DNA from: Carettochelys insculpta
Lineage: Eukaryota; Chordata; Testudines; Carettochelyidae
Reading direction: 5' to 3'
Assembly: GCF_033958435.1 (NCBI RefSeq)
Contig: NC_134138.1
Span: 77,672,298-77,736,297, forward strand
Length of the DNA stretch: 64,000 nt
Shown here: positions 36,856 through 47,083 of the stretch, one piece after another
Position numbering within the stretch: the stretch's first letter is position 1
Layout of the letters: each line of letters opens with the position of its first letter
Program-made: the position numbers and the translations under genes
The notes under the pieces: model-generated
The model's input: the letters and a program-made list of their open reading frames with translations, nothing else
Databases searched by the model: none
Told to the model about the DNA's origin: nothing

Positions 36856-37222
36856 GGCTTGTCTACACTTGCCCCCAGCTTCAAAGGGGGCACAGTAATC
36901 AGGGCAACAGGAGATTACTAAAGAAGTGCTGTGATGAATACGCAGCACGCAGGTTAATTTTCCCCCAAAGCATAAAACTTCACACTGCCAGCGTGCATGT
37001 AGCTGCAGGCACTTCTCAGTGCTCATGCTACTTTGAAGTCCCTTTACTCCTCAAAAACGTGGTAGTGCCCATGGCTACACACATGCCAGTGCTTCGAAGT
37101 TCCCTCAGGGGAAAATTAGCCTAGTGAAGTGCTACATAGTCACTGCAGCCCTTCATTAGTAATCTCCCTTTGCCCTGACTACCCGGCCCCCTTTGAAGTT
37201 GGGGGCAAGCGGAGACCCAGCC
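36856..37222. mobile_element. Palindromic Harbinger MITE in CR1
   Basis: The foldback ends are GGCTTGTCTACACTTGCCCC and GGGGGCAAGCGGAGACCCAGCC. The flanks TGCA and TGA are compatible with a mutated TGA duplication. GAAGTGCT and CTTCGAAGT-like motifs occur in both arms. Confidence 0.75.
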
Positions 37223-37373
37223 TGAGTGATTTGCCCCAACACCTATTGCCAGCTTCTGCCAAACAGAAGTGAGGTACATACAGAACATGGTGTAGAATCG
37301 CTGCCCAAACTGGATAACAGCCATTGAGGGACATATTCTCCATGAAATGACCTAGTTATTTCTTAAACTCTGT

Positions 37374-37762
37374 GGCTATGTCTACACTAGCCAAAAACTT
37401 CAAAATGGCTATGCAAATGGCCATTTCGAAGTATACTAATAAAGCGCTGAAATACATATTCAGCACCTCATTAGCATGCAGGCAGCTGCAGCACTTCAAA
37501 ATTGCGCAGCTCGTCCAGATGGTGTTTTTTTTCGAAAGGACCCCAGAAACTTCAAAATCCCCTTATTCCTATGAGCAGATGGGAATAAGGGGACTTTGAA
37601 GTAGCCGGGGTCCTTTCGAAAAGGAGCCCCATCTGGATGGGCCGCGTGGACTGTCCTCATGCTAATGAGGCGCTGAATATGTATTTCAGCGCTTCATTAG
37701 TAAACTTCAAAATGGCCATTTGCATGGCCATTTTGAGGTTTTTGGCTAGCGTAGACACGGCC
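37374..37762. mobile_element. Palindromic Harbinger MITE in CR1
   Basis: A 389-bp foldback element starting GGCTATGTCTACACTAGCC and ending GGCTAGCGTAGACACGGCC, with the identical TGT triplet at both sides (37371-37373 and 37763-37765). The arms share AAATGGCCATTTGCATGGCC-type sequence and AAGCGCTGAA with the MITE at 24578. Confidence 0.88.
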
Positions 37763-38270
37763 TGTTAGTCCCAACCTTCACAACATCCTCTGACAAAATG
37801 TTCCACAAATTGACTGTGAAGAAATACTTTATTTTTCAAAAATGCTGCCTGTTAATGTCAAGTGACTCTTTGTTCTTGTGTTATTTGAAACAGTACATAG
37901 CACTTTCTTATTCAATTTTTCCACACTATTCATGATTTTGTAGACCTGTCATATCTCCCCATTTATCTTCTCTTTTCCTAACTGAAATGTCCAAGTCATT
38001 TTAATCTCTCTTCATACAGAATGCATTCAGTATGCTTAACCTTTTCTGGTGCTCTTCTCTGTACCTTTTGCAAACCCAAGATTTTTTGTTTGAGATGTAG
38101 TGATCAAATCTGCACACAATATTCAAAGTGTAGGAACAAAATGGAGATATATAGCAGTAATATGATCTTTTCTGTCTTACCTATCCCTTTCCTAATGAGT
38201 TCCACTGTAATGTTAGTTTTTTGTCTGCCACTGGATATGGAGCAGATCCTTAGTGTCATCTAAGGACAGC

Positions 38271-38599
38271 CCTTTTGCACTTTAATCTCACTGCCTCTGT
38301 TCATAAAGAAACAGCTTGCCTCGAAGGCTGTACTCCCCCTTAGCTTCTGAATGATCTCATATCACATTCAGGCTACATTGCATTTAAGAGCGCTGTCTGG
38401 TACTAGGGTGAGTACACCTGGGTGCAAAGTTTAGGAAGGAGCTAGAGCCCTTCCTGCCCCACCCAATATGGTGCCTTTGCCTGATCAGGATCAAAGCCTG
38501 GATCAAGGCCCCACTGAGCCAAGTGCTGTGGAAATGCCTAAGATGATACTATTCTTGTGTGAAGACCTTGTAGTTTGACCAGCAACATAGGAGGGAGAA
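38271..38599. other. Unassigned sequence
   Basis: Nothing recognisable. Confidence 0.4.
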
Positions 38600-39282
38600 A
38601 AGAGGAATACAATCAAATATAAAAAGGAAAGGGACCTAGGGATTATGGTGGATGAAAGGCTGGATGTGAGTAAACAGTGCGCCCTTGTAGCCAAGAAGGC
38701 TAATGGCATTTTGGGGTGCATTAGGAGGAGCATTTCAAGCAGATCTAGAGAGGTTGTTGCTCCCTCCATTAGGCACTGGTGAGGCCACATCTGGAATATT
38801 GTGTCCAGTTTTGGGCTCCCCAGTATGAAAAGGATATGGATGTGCTGGAACAGGTTCAGTGGAGGGCAACAAAAATGATTAAGGGGCTGGAGCACTTGAC
38901 CTATGAGGAGAGGCTGAGGGATTTGGGCTTGTTTAGTTTACAGAAGAGAAGACTGAGGGATGATTTAATAACAACCTTCAACTTCCTGAAGGGGAGCGCT
39001 AAAGAGGATGGAGAGAAACTCTTCTCAGAGTTGTCAGATGGCAGAACAAGGAACAATGGTCTAAAGTTAAAAAGGGAGAGGAGTAGGTTGGATATTAGGA
39101 AAAACTACTTCACCAGGAGGGTGGTGAAACTTTGCAATACTCTGCCTAGAGCGGTTGTGGTTTTTAAGTCCTGGCTTGACAAGGTCCTGGCTGGGATAAC
39201 TTAATTGGGGTTGATCCTGCTTGAAACAGGGGGCTGGACAAGATGACCTCCTGAGGTCCCTTCCAGCTCCATGATTCTATGA
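38600..39282 (+). mobile_element. CR1 LINE, 3' end fragment
   Basis: A 5'-truncated CR1 on the + strand ending in CCATGATTCTATGAC. Its frame runs from RDLGIMVDERLDVSKQCA near 38630, with one shift near 38775, into a 141-codon frame at 38779-39204 containing [30 protein letters not shown] and [14 protein letters not shown]. This is the C-terminal part of ORF2 beyond the reverse transcriptase. Pseudogenic. Confidence 0.92.
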
Positions 39283-39289
39283 CAACACT

Positions 39290-39310
39290 TCTCTCTCTCT
39301 CTCTCTCTCT
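39290..39310. repeat. (CT)n microsatellite
   Basis: Ten CT units directly after the CR1 tail. Confidence 0.9.
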
Positions 39311-39433
39311 GTCTCACTCACTTTTTTTGAAACATTCACTGCCTTTTATGCAGAGGGTTATTTCCAGAAACAATATTTTTAGAAGTAGGATGTTGTGTAG
39401 GTAATTCAGGAAGTCTGAGTAGTCTCAGTGAAG

Positions 39434-39473
39434 GAAAAGAAAAGAAAAGAAAAGAAAAGAAAAGAAAAGAAAA
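39434..39473. repeat. (GAAAA)n microsatellite
   Basis: About eight uninterrupted GAAAA units. Confidence 0.95.
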
Positions 39474-40429
39474 CATAGAACCTATGATTTCTATGGCGGT
39501 TAGATCAAGGAACTGGGCATTCAGGACTCCTGATTTGCATTGTTAAGGTAAACCATGTAAATCTCAACTACGCCATTCTCCTATAGGTAAAATCCCTATA
39601 ATAATACGTATATCTCTTGCAGGTGAAAGAACTTAAGTAATGTTTGTGAAGTCAGAAGATGCTATAGGTGTATTATATTGATCTTGGTTGTAGTGTACTG
39701 TATCACACTAATGTGAATCATGCAAAGGATATACAAATTAATCTATGTGCCCTTTATTATGATGGAATGTACCTGTAGTCACAGAATAAATGTATGGGAA
39801 AACAAGTCAGTAATTGTCAGCTGTTTCTTAATTGATGAAATGTTTCCCATGATGCAGAGAGAAATTAGGAAGTCAACAAGGGTAAACAGAAACAATCTGT
39901 TAAAGTGAACATTAATCAAAAAGCAATGTTAGGTTTCCTCTGAATTCTGAGAGAGATCAAAAGGAAACAACAGCAACCTGGCACTCCCCCAACCAACTAG
40001 ATACACACAAAATTACTTCCTCTGTTTGGTTTTAATTCAGAACTTTTTAGAAGAAATATTCTGTTAATATATTATTGAGAGGCTTCTGAGATCCATAATC
40101 TGGAGTTAAGAGCAGTAATTAATCTTTCACCACTCCATGTTGTTAAAGATGTACTAATTGTGATCATTTATAGGAAACGGTGACTTTAGAAATAAATAAC
40201 AACAACAATGGTCAACATGTATGGAGCACCACATCCTCTTTCTTAACAGCAGTGTGTCAGAGCGGTAATCCAGCAATCATTTCTATCACTGTTTCAGAAA
40301 TAGTAAGATTACTATTTATTGTGAATAAATCAGATTCCCCTGTGGCTTAATATTTTGAGAAAATGGACGATATGCTTGCTATCTTTTAAGTATTTTCTAA
40401 CTCCTTTAACCCTCAGACCATGGCTACAT
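39474..40429. other. Unassigned sequence
   Basis: AT-rich; no supported feature. Confidence 0.45.
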
Positions 40430-40879
40430 GAGAGGGGGCAAAGCTCACCGAGCATCCACATGGCAAACATGCTTTGCTGGGAGTTTTCTGACAGAAGCGG
40501 GAACATCTGCCGACAGCGTTACATCTTTCCTCATTGAGGTATAATGCCTCTGTCACCAGTATACTGTCAACAAAAGTTTGGGTGCTTTTGGGCCCCTTCT
40601 GTTGACAGAAGGGTCCTCCTTGGCACCAGCGTCAGGGAGCCAGGAGGCACTCTCCCCACCTCAGACATGGTTCTGTGGCCTCAGACTCCAAGTATGATTC
40701 AAGTGGCAGGCAGCCCCAGAAGCCCCAGGCAAGAAGCTGGAGGCCTGGCTCCAGCTATGCTGCATGCCGCCAGCAGCACACCCTGGCAGCCACACCCAGA
40801 TGCCATTCAGAATGGCTCAGGCTGCCCAAGACCCTCCTGGTTCCTCCCAGCCCAGAGGAGAGGGCTACCACAAGGCACT

Positions 40880-42560
40880 GCAGGGCACCAGGAAGCCCAC
40901 CCCACCCTGGTCCAGCCCTGAGATCCAGGACCTGCTCTTGCTCTGGGCTGATGAGCCAGTCCTGCTGGACCCAACTGTCAAGTGCTGCAACACGCCATGA
41001 TATGCCTACATTACCGCAGCTCTGGCGGAGCATGGCCACCCTGCCTGCCCCCTCAAGAAGGTGTGGGTGAAGGTGAAAGAACTCCACCAGGGCTACATGC
41101 ATGCCCAGGACACACGGCAGAGGTCAGGGGGCAGGCATGGCCAGCTGGCCCTCCTGCTGGGAGCTGGATCATCTTCTCAGAGGCAACAATGGGCCCCATA
41201 GTAGTGCCACCATGGACACTGGGGAGGAGGGTCCCCTGATGGAGAGAGTATCCCTGGTCCCTGGAATGCTGCTGGAGCCGGTCCAGGACCCACCCTCCAA
41301 ATGCGAGTCCAGCCAAGGCACCCTCACATTAGCCCTGGAGTTGGGCCCCTCCAGTGTCACAACATTGGCACAGGCATCTCTGAACCTCTTTGCAGGACCA
41401 TCCGGTGAGTACAACATGGGTTGCCCACCCCCAGGCAGCAGGAGGTGCAGGTGGGGCATGCCACAGGGCTCACTAGGATGGCTCAGGCAGGTGCCCATGC
41501 TGGGGGTCCAACATGTGCACCTGTGCCCATGGCAGTGCATCCCCCCCAAACCCAGCAGGCAGCCCCTGGACATGACCGCCGGGCTGCTGCTGGCCCCATG
41601 GGGAGCCTGAAGAACCCCTGGATACCAGTGCAGGGGGGGTGGGGGGATATCTGGTCCCTGCCAAGGCTGGGAGCAGGACAGTCATACAGCCAATGGCCAG
41701 ACCCCAGGCAATGCACAGCACCCTCTTGTTGGAACAGGGGTGCAAACCGCATGAGCATGAGTGGAGGAAGGGAGTCATGGCTGCACCTCGGCTGCTTGCC
41801 ACACACGGCAGGACCCCTCCATGGCCAGCCTATTGGGTTAGGTGGGCAGTGGTCGGGCCAGTCCTCATGACAACACATGCTACCCGCTCAGCAGGGCCCA
41901 TGGTGCAGGGGGACCAGATGTGCACACCCAAGACAGCTCCGTCCCACAACCCGAGGTGGGGGCTACTGTTCACAGGAGATGTGGGGTGGGCCAAGGGGCA
42001 TGCTGAATGAAGGACTCTCTCGCTCCCTCCACAGCATCCACCATCTGAGGGTCAAGGTGCCTGTGCCCAGAGGAGATGCTGACACCTGGAGGAGGATGAT
42101 GTATGGGTGTACACAGACACCCTGCAGCTGCAAAATGACACTGCCAAGCAGCAGCTGTGGCAGGAGGACTAGTGGCACCATTACTGGATGTGGGCCTCTG
42201 ATGAGTGGCTGGCCCAGATGTACCAGCTGCTAGACCTGGTGGGTGCCTGGCTGGCCTTGACCACCCTGCCTGTGGACCCCACCGCTCCGCTCCATGGCAC
42301 AGCTGGTGCTCCCCCTCCCGCGCCTGCCCATGGTCCCCCGACCCCATGACCCATGTCCTCCTCCCAGCATTGCAGTAGGCAATGGATATGGCTGGCACCT
42401 GTCCACCACGATCTCCCTGCCCCCTGGTCAGGCTGGACCCCACAGCACCACCCGACCTTCCTACCTCCCCATGTTCCCAGCCCCAACCCAGCTCTGAGGA
42501 GGAGTCTGCACATGGGGTGGGAGGGGATCCAACATGGCGTGTGGCTCTCCACCCCTGATT
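40880..42560 (+). pseudogene. Harbinger Myb/SANT-like accessory gene, broken
   Basis: Reading + with several shifts and stops, the recognisable words are KPTPPWSSPEIQDLLLLW near 40895, the stretch ALAEHGHPACPLKKVWVKVK and ELHQGYMHAQDTRQRSG near 41070-41130. These align with WTEAEIRDLLGLW, the LAARGHPARTPDHVRSKVK block and QGYAWARDAASRSG in the 12954-15294 element. A TCCGGTGAGTACAAC near 41400 matches the donor-like site near 19580 in the other copy, supporting a conserved intron. The downstream proline-rich part is badly decayed. Confidence 0.68.
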
Positions 42561-42808
42561 AAGGCCCCCCTCCCAGTTCAGGTGCCCCATCCCCACCTCC
42601 AGTGTATGTAGTCAGACAGGTTGACACTTGTTGTTTGACCACAGTTTAGTTTTGCACACTTTCAATTTTTTTAAGTAAAAGGGTTTTTTTATTCACCCTC
42701 CCCATGTCCATCCTTGTTGGGTGGGGGTCTGGGAGTGGTGGTAGAATGGAGAGGTGTTAGGGGTTAAGGGTGTGGTCCGGAAAGGCCCCTGGGGTGCCCT
42801 GGGGAGGG

Positions 42809-43895
42809 TTATTGGGAGATGCAGGCGAAGCTCTCCCGCGGGTCCTCCAGGATGCGCACCCCCTGTCTGTGTGCTTGCTGGTTGGGAGCCGCCCTGTGCT
42901 GTTCTGCTGCCCAGCCCTGGAGGAAGTCCTCCTCCTTGCACTCCACCAGATTGTGGAGGGTGCAACAGGTGTCCACAATGTCAGGGACTTTCTGTTCCCC
43001 CTCATCCAGCCACTTTAGGAGGCAGTGGAACATCCCCTTCAAGTGCCTGAAGGCGAGCTCCATGGGGTTCCATGCCCGGGTGCGGTGAGCATTGAAATGG
43101 TCCTTGTGGGGTCCAGGTGCCCAGTGTAGGGCCTCATCGGCTATGGGAGGAGTGGGTAGGCTGCATCCCCGCAATACAGAGAGGCCTGCATGTCCCCCAT
43201 GGCCAGCTGCCATTGGGGATGCAGGTTCCCCACTTCCATTCTCCGGAACAGGCTGGAGCTCTGCAAGACCCTGGTGTCATGTGTGCAGCCCAACCACACA
43301 ATGTAGATGTCAAGGTATTGCCCTCAATGGTCCACTAGGACCTGCATGACCATGGAGTTGTAGCCCTTTCTGTTAACAAAGTGTGCAGTGCTGTGTTCTG
43401 GGGTCTGAATGGGGATGCGGGTCCTGTGCAGCTCCCTGTAACAATTGGAGAACCCATGGTGATCAAAGCCATCTGTGAGGGCATCCATGCCAGCGATGCA
43501 GACAATCTTCCAGAGCAGGATTGCATTTATGGCATGCACTACCTGAAAGGGGAGGAGACCGGAGATGCCCATGAGTGACTGGGTGGGGATGGGTGCCCTG
43601 TGCCACAGCAAGATCCACAGACCTCCCCACTTCCACTCTTTCTCCCCCTTTTTCCCCCCGTGCAGTATGTGCAGTCCAAAGGTGCCTTACCTGAAAAAAT
43701 ACAGCTGTGACAGTCAACTTTCCGACAAGAAATTTGTGGCTCATGTACTGGTAACCCTCAGGGGGTGGCCTCTTCCACAGAGCAACAGAGACCTGATTCT
43801 CAAGTGTGAGGGTGGGCTGCATGTTGGTGTCCTGTCTGTGGAGAGCAGGGGTGAGCCGGGTACACAGCTCGAGGAAGCTGAGTTGAGTTGTTTCA
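42809..43895 (-). pseudogene. PIF/Harbinger transposase (DDE), broken and N-truncated
   Basis: The minus strand reads FLELCTRLTPALHRQDTNMQ, VSVALWKRPPPEGYQYMSHK and LVGKLTVTAVFFQ, followed by a GTAAGG intron donor near 43690 and an acceptor before VVHAINAILL near 43543. Then come GFSNCYRELHRTRIPI, where the first catalytic aspartate of the family GALDGTHI is H, and THDTRVLQSSSLF with the second aspartate. The C-terminal frame is 43213-42809, with PMELAFRHLKGMFHCLLKWL retaining the likely third catalytic glutamate and VDTCCTLHNLVECKEEDFL. It is inactive through frameshifts and the lost aspartate. Confidence 0.82.
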
Positions 43896-44469
43896 CTGAA
43901 TTCAAGTAAAAATACTAGAGAGTCTTGCATGCAGTTAATTACGTCCACAAGCCTTTGTTTGCAGACTCGAGCATTCGGTCGTCAGAACAAAATGGATGAC
44001 GCTTGCCAGTATCAGTTAACCAGTAGTGGCTGCCACGAGCAGGGGCGTGATCCAGCCCCACAGGGTCGCCAGTTACAAGGTGTGGGCGGGGGGAAGAGAA
44101 GGAGAGGAAGATCTATCTATCTAGTGCCAACAGTTATAAAGCTAGATACAGCAGGAGAGGACATTCTGATTCAGCCCTGGGTGGGGCCACTCCAGCTTAG
44201 CTGAATCAGTGCCCATCTGCAGTGGCTGAGGGGCTGGGGCAGTTGGACAGACATTATGTCAGGTAGAGCTGCTGGCAGGGCAGCTCCAGCCTGGCTGGAG
44301 CAGCCTGGCTCCCTGGTGCACCACAGGACTTTTTACGTTCTTAGTCAGAACTTGCAAAATTAAACAATGCATGTACAAGTCTCACTCTGTCCCAGCATCA
44401 ATAGGTGCTGTAATAAAGACTTGGAATAAACAAATGTTTGAATACAATTCTTATTTATGTACTCATATG
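43896..44469. other. Unclassified insertion next to the truncated Harbinger element
   Basis: This contains GTAGTGGCTGCCACGAGCAG and GATCCAGCCCCACAGGGTCG, which look like repeat sequence, perhaps an LTR, and the first copy of a 73-bp duplicated segment at 44093-44165. The family is not recognised. Confidence 0.35.
44093..44165 (+). repeat. 73-bp direct repeat, first copy
   Basis: GAAGAGAAGGAGAGGAAGAT through AGGAGAGGACATT recurs at 44821-44893 with 4 differences by eye. Confidence 0.9.
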
Positions 44470-44667
44470 GGCTGTTTCTACACAGGGCACTTCCTTCGGA
44501 AGTGGCATGCTAATACATGGAGCACAATATGCTAATTCGGCACGGATGCAAATTCCCCACGCCTCTTTAGCATAATGTCACGTGATTTGGAGTCCGGAAG
44601 ACTGTTCTTCTGGATTACAAAATGCTGTGTAGAAGCATGGCCGTTGGGGGTGGTTTCCGGAAGGCAG
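44470..44667. mobile_element. MITE fragment of the 46626 family
   Basis: It starts GGCTGTTTCTACACAGGGCA and shares CGGAAGTGGCATGCTAATAC, TGCAAATTCC and AAAATGCTGTGTAGAAGC with the complete copy at 46626-47080. Only the left half is present. Confidence 0.8.
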
Positions 44668-44820
44668 CCCAAGAAGGTTGAAACGCCTACTAATTATGGG
44701 TGGAGGGCTGCAGGACAATGAGGAGCAGTTGGCAGGAAGTTGGCCTGGGTGGATTGGGGCAGGCTGACTCCACTTCAGGCCAGCTGAAAGCCTTTAAAAG
44801 CCTCTCCAGTTAGAGGGGGT

Positions 44821-44893
44821 GAAGAGAAGGAGAGGAAGATCTATCTATCTAGTACCAACAATTTTAAAGCTAGATACAGCAGGAGAGGACATC
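44821..44893 (+). repeat. 73-bp direct repeat, second copy
   Basis: See the copy at 44093. It lies about 730 bp away in the same orientation, with the MITE fragment between them. Confidence 0.9.
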
Positions 44894-46622
44894 CAGGAGT
44901 GGTTGGGCTCCCTTCCCCAGAAACCAACTACAAGCTCAACCCCCTGGGAAAGGGTGAAGGGTGCTGGCCCAAACAGTGGCATGGGAAAAAAGAGGCCCTT
45001 GCCACAGAACCTATATCTATCTTATCTGTTTAGAAGGTAAGCTTTGGGAGGGAAATAACTGTTGCCTTCCTCTGTGCATCTAGAGGGCCCAGCACAATGG
45101 TGTGTGAGTCTTGTTGAGGGTCTCTCAGATCTATGGCAATAAAAATAAATAATAAAGCAAAACTAAAGAAATCAAGTGAACAGATGAGGCTGGAAAATCT
45201 TTAGCTGAAAGCCTGAGCATTTCAGACAGCTATGAACACATGAAATCAGGAGAGTTATGATAGAAAGATTTTGGCAACCTGAACTAGAGAAGATGTCTCT
45301 AAACACCTCCTGTAAAAGATTAGTGCAACAGAGTATTCAGACATAACACATTTATCTTGTCAGGAAGGGCCTGGAGCCACCAGACTCACGAAGTCTAACA
45401 TATGAACACCAGTTTTTCTGCCCACTGTCCTAACAAGGTCAGCTTATTATTAAGGGCAAATTAAATTTACACTTTAAAAACAGAAAAGCCTTGTACTGCT
45501 CTCACTTGCCCCTTATTTGCTCATGAAATTTGAACAAAGCGTGTATCTTAATCTGATTACTGTGGTGGAACTGTGTTTCAAAAGGATAGGGGTGCACGAT
45601 GGGAACCTGTGTATGGACTACGTAATCTTCTCCCACTAAAATGTTACACCATGGCTGCTGGTGCACCCTCAACAGTCCGCATTATTTTGTTTGCTCTTCC
45701 TAGGTTTTATAGGTGGCATTTATTACTATACTGTCTGAGTACTCCAGCAACATGTGTGGATTTAGCTTCAGATGCCTTTTAATGATCCTCTCCATTTCAC
45801 AGGGACCTGAAGCAGTGCGATTAAGTGACTCTTTCAGGGTAGCACAGCAAGTTTACGGCATATCCAGAAACAGAACTTGTATCCCCCGAGTATCAGTCTG
45901 TTGTCTTAACCTCACTAGGGCATCCCCTGGCCTGTGGAGGAGACTATTCTGGGGCTAGATTCAGAAGCAGCAATTCTTCCCCTCCAACTCAGGTACAGGT
46001 AGCACCTATGTGCAGGCAGGCCTGCAGACTGGGGAGGACAGGTAAGGGAGCAGTTGCCCCTGAGTCCAGTGTTTCAAAGGCGCCTTGAGCTCCAGCTGCC
46101 TGTGCTGCTACTTTGGTGTCCAGAGAACCTGGCCCTTTGAAATGTTGTCATAGCATTGCTCCAGCTGCATACAGTCAGGGTGGGCCAGCAGCCCAGTCTA
46201 GGAAGCTCTGAGAGACAACTTCTCTTTGCCTTGCCCCTTCTGCTCTTGCCACGTCCTTTCCAGGGCACGGAGCCGTTCTCATTCCCACCTCACTCTGGGG
46301 CCCACTGCAGCTGTTGGTAGCACTGTGTGCAGAGCTTCTTGGAATATAAGTTGTCCATCCCATTGTGATCCTCTCAAATCTTGTCCCCTTCTTTCTATAT
46401 TGGATATACACTTGTTACAGGGTCAAACCTCTCCTGCTGTATTGAAGGGGCAGGCACTATTTATCGTAAGCTCCTGAAGGAAGGTCAGGATAGCCTCTAT
46501 GCCTGTGCTTATGGTAGACCCCAGTCAAAATATTCAATGTTGGACACCAACAGTGGATGTTTTTAATAAGAGTTTAGCATTGGCCTTACTTGCCTCCCAT
46601 TGAAGTCAATGGTGAAATTCCC
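44894..46622. other. Mostly unassigned; ancient SINE/LINE tails
   Basis: About 45030-45155 (GGTAAGCTTTGGGAGGGAAA, GGGCCCAGCACAATGG, AATAAAAATAAATAATAAA) looks like an L2/MIR-type tail. The block CATTGAAGTCAATGGTGAAA at 46601 is a common reptile repeat word interrupted by the MITE at 46626. Confidence 0.45.
45780..45920 (-). repeat. MIR-like SINE remnant
   Basis: CCTCTCCATTTCACAGGGAC through AGCAGTGCGATTAAGTGACT and GGGTAGCACAGCAAG matches the antisense MIR/CORE body. Confidence 0.65.
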
Positions 46623-46625
46623 ATT

Positions 46626-47080
46626 GGCCATTTCTACACAGGCCACTTCCTTTGGAAATGGCATGCTAATACAGGGAACAAAAGATGCTAATGAGGCACA
46701 GATGCAAATTCTCCATGCTTCATTAGCATAATATCACATGATTTAGAGTTGGAAAACCGTTCTTCTGGACTTCAAAATGCCGTGTAGAAGTGTGGCCCTG
46801 TGGGGGCTTCCGGAGGGAAGTCCTCCTTCCAGAAACCCCTTCGTCCCAAAAATTTTTGGGACGAAGGGGCCTCAGGAAGAAGGAATCCCTTCCAAAAGTC
46901 CCCTGGCGGCTACGCTTCTACACAGCATTTTGGAGTCCAGAAGAATGGTCTTCCGGACTCCAAATCACGTGATGCTATGCTAATGAGGCGTGGGGAATTT
47001 GCATCCATGCCTCATTAGCATCTTTCCCTCCCTGTATTAGCATGCCACTTCCTAAGGAGGTGACCTGTATAGAGATGGCC
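46626..47080. mobile_element. Complete palindromic MITE with ATT target duplication
   Basis: A 455-bp foldback. The ends GGCCATTTCTACACAGGCCA and its inverse lie between identical ATT triplets (46623-46625 and 47081-47083). The arms pair almost throughout, meeting at CCCAAAAATTTTTGGG near 46857. Removing it restores a continuous CCCATTGACTT repeat word. Confidence 0.9.
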
Positions 47081-47083
47081 ATT

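Larger units (their letters stand above)
36741..38270 (-). mobile_element. Old CR1 LINE 3' end, split by two MITEs
   Basis: It begins near the 3' end with TAAGAACATACTGGGTGAGA, then CCATCTAGTCCAGTATCCT. It resumes after the first MITE (GCTTCTGCCAAACAGAAG) and again after the second (CTTCACAACATCCTCTGAC, ATGATTTTGTAGACCTGTC, GATCAAATCTGCACACAAT). This is the antisense of CR1 ORF2 C-terminus and 3' UTR, too decayed to read as protein. The two insertions give the order CR1 first, MITEs later. Confidence 0.85.
40430..43895. mobile_element. Two-gene PIF/Harbinger transposon, right end missing
   Basis: It starts at ATGGCTACATGAGAGGGGGC. The first 190 bp carry CTGTTGACAGAAGG and TACTGTCAACAAAAG motifs shared with the MITE at 2089. 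A Myb-like gene on + converges with a transposase on minus near 42.7 kb. The expected right inverted end is not found; at about 43.9 kb the sequence changes to unrelated text, so the end was lost or replaced. Confidence 0.78.

Noticed and set aside
37374..37762. Palindrome as a CRISPR-like or regulatory array
   Set aside because: It is a single foldback with terminal inverted repeats and a TGT target duplication, so it is a MITE. There are no regularly spaced repeats.
41101..42233. Open frames of 120-170 codons on + in the 40.4-kb element
   Set aside because: No single frame keeps the accessory-protein motifs. The order of words across frames shows a shifted pseudogene rather than separate genes.
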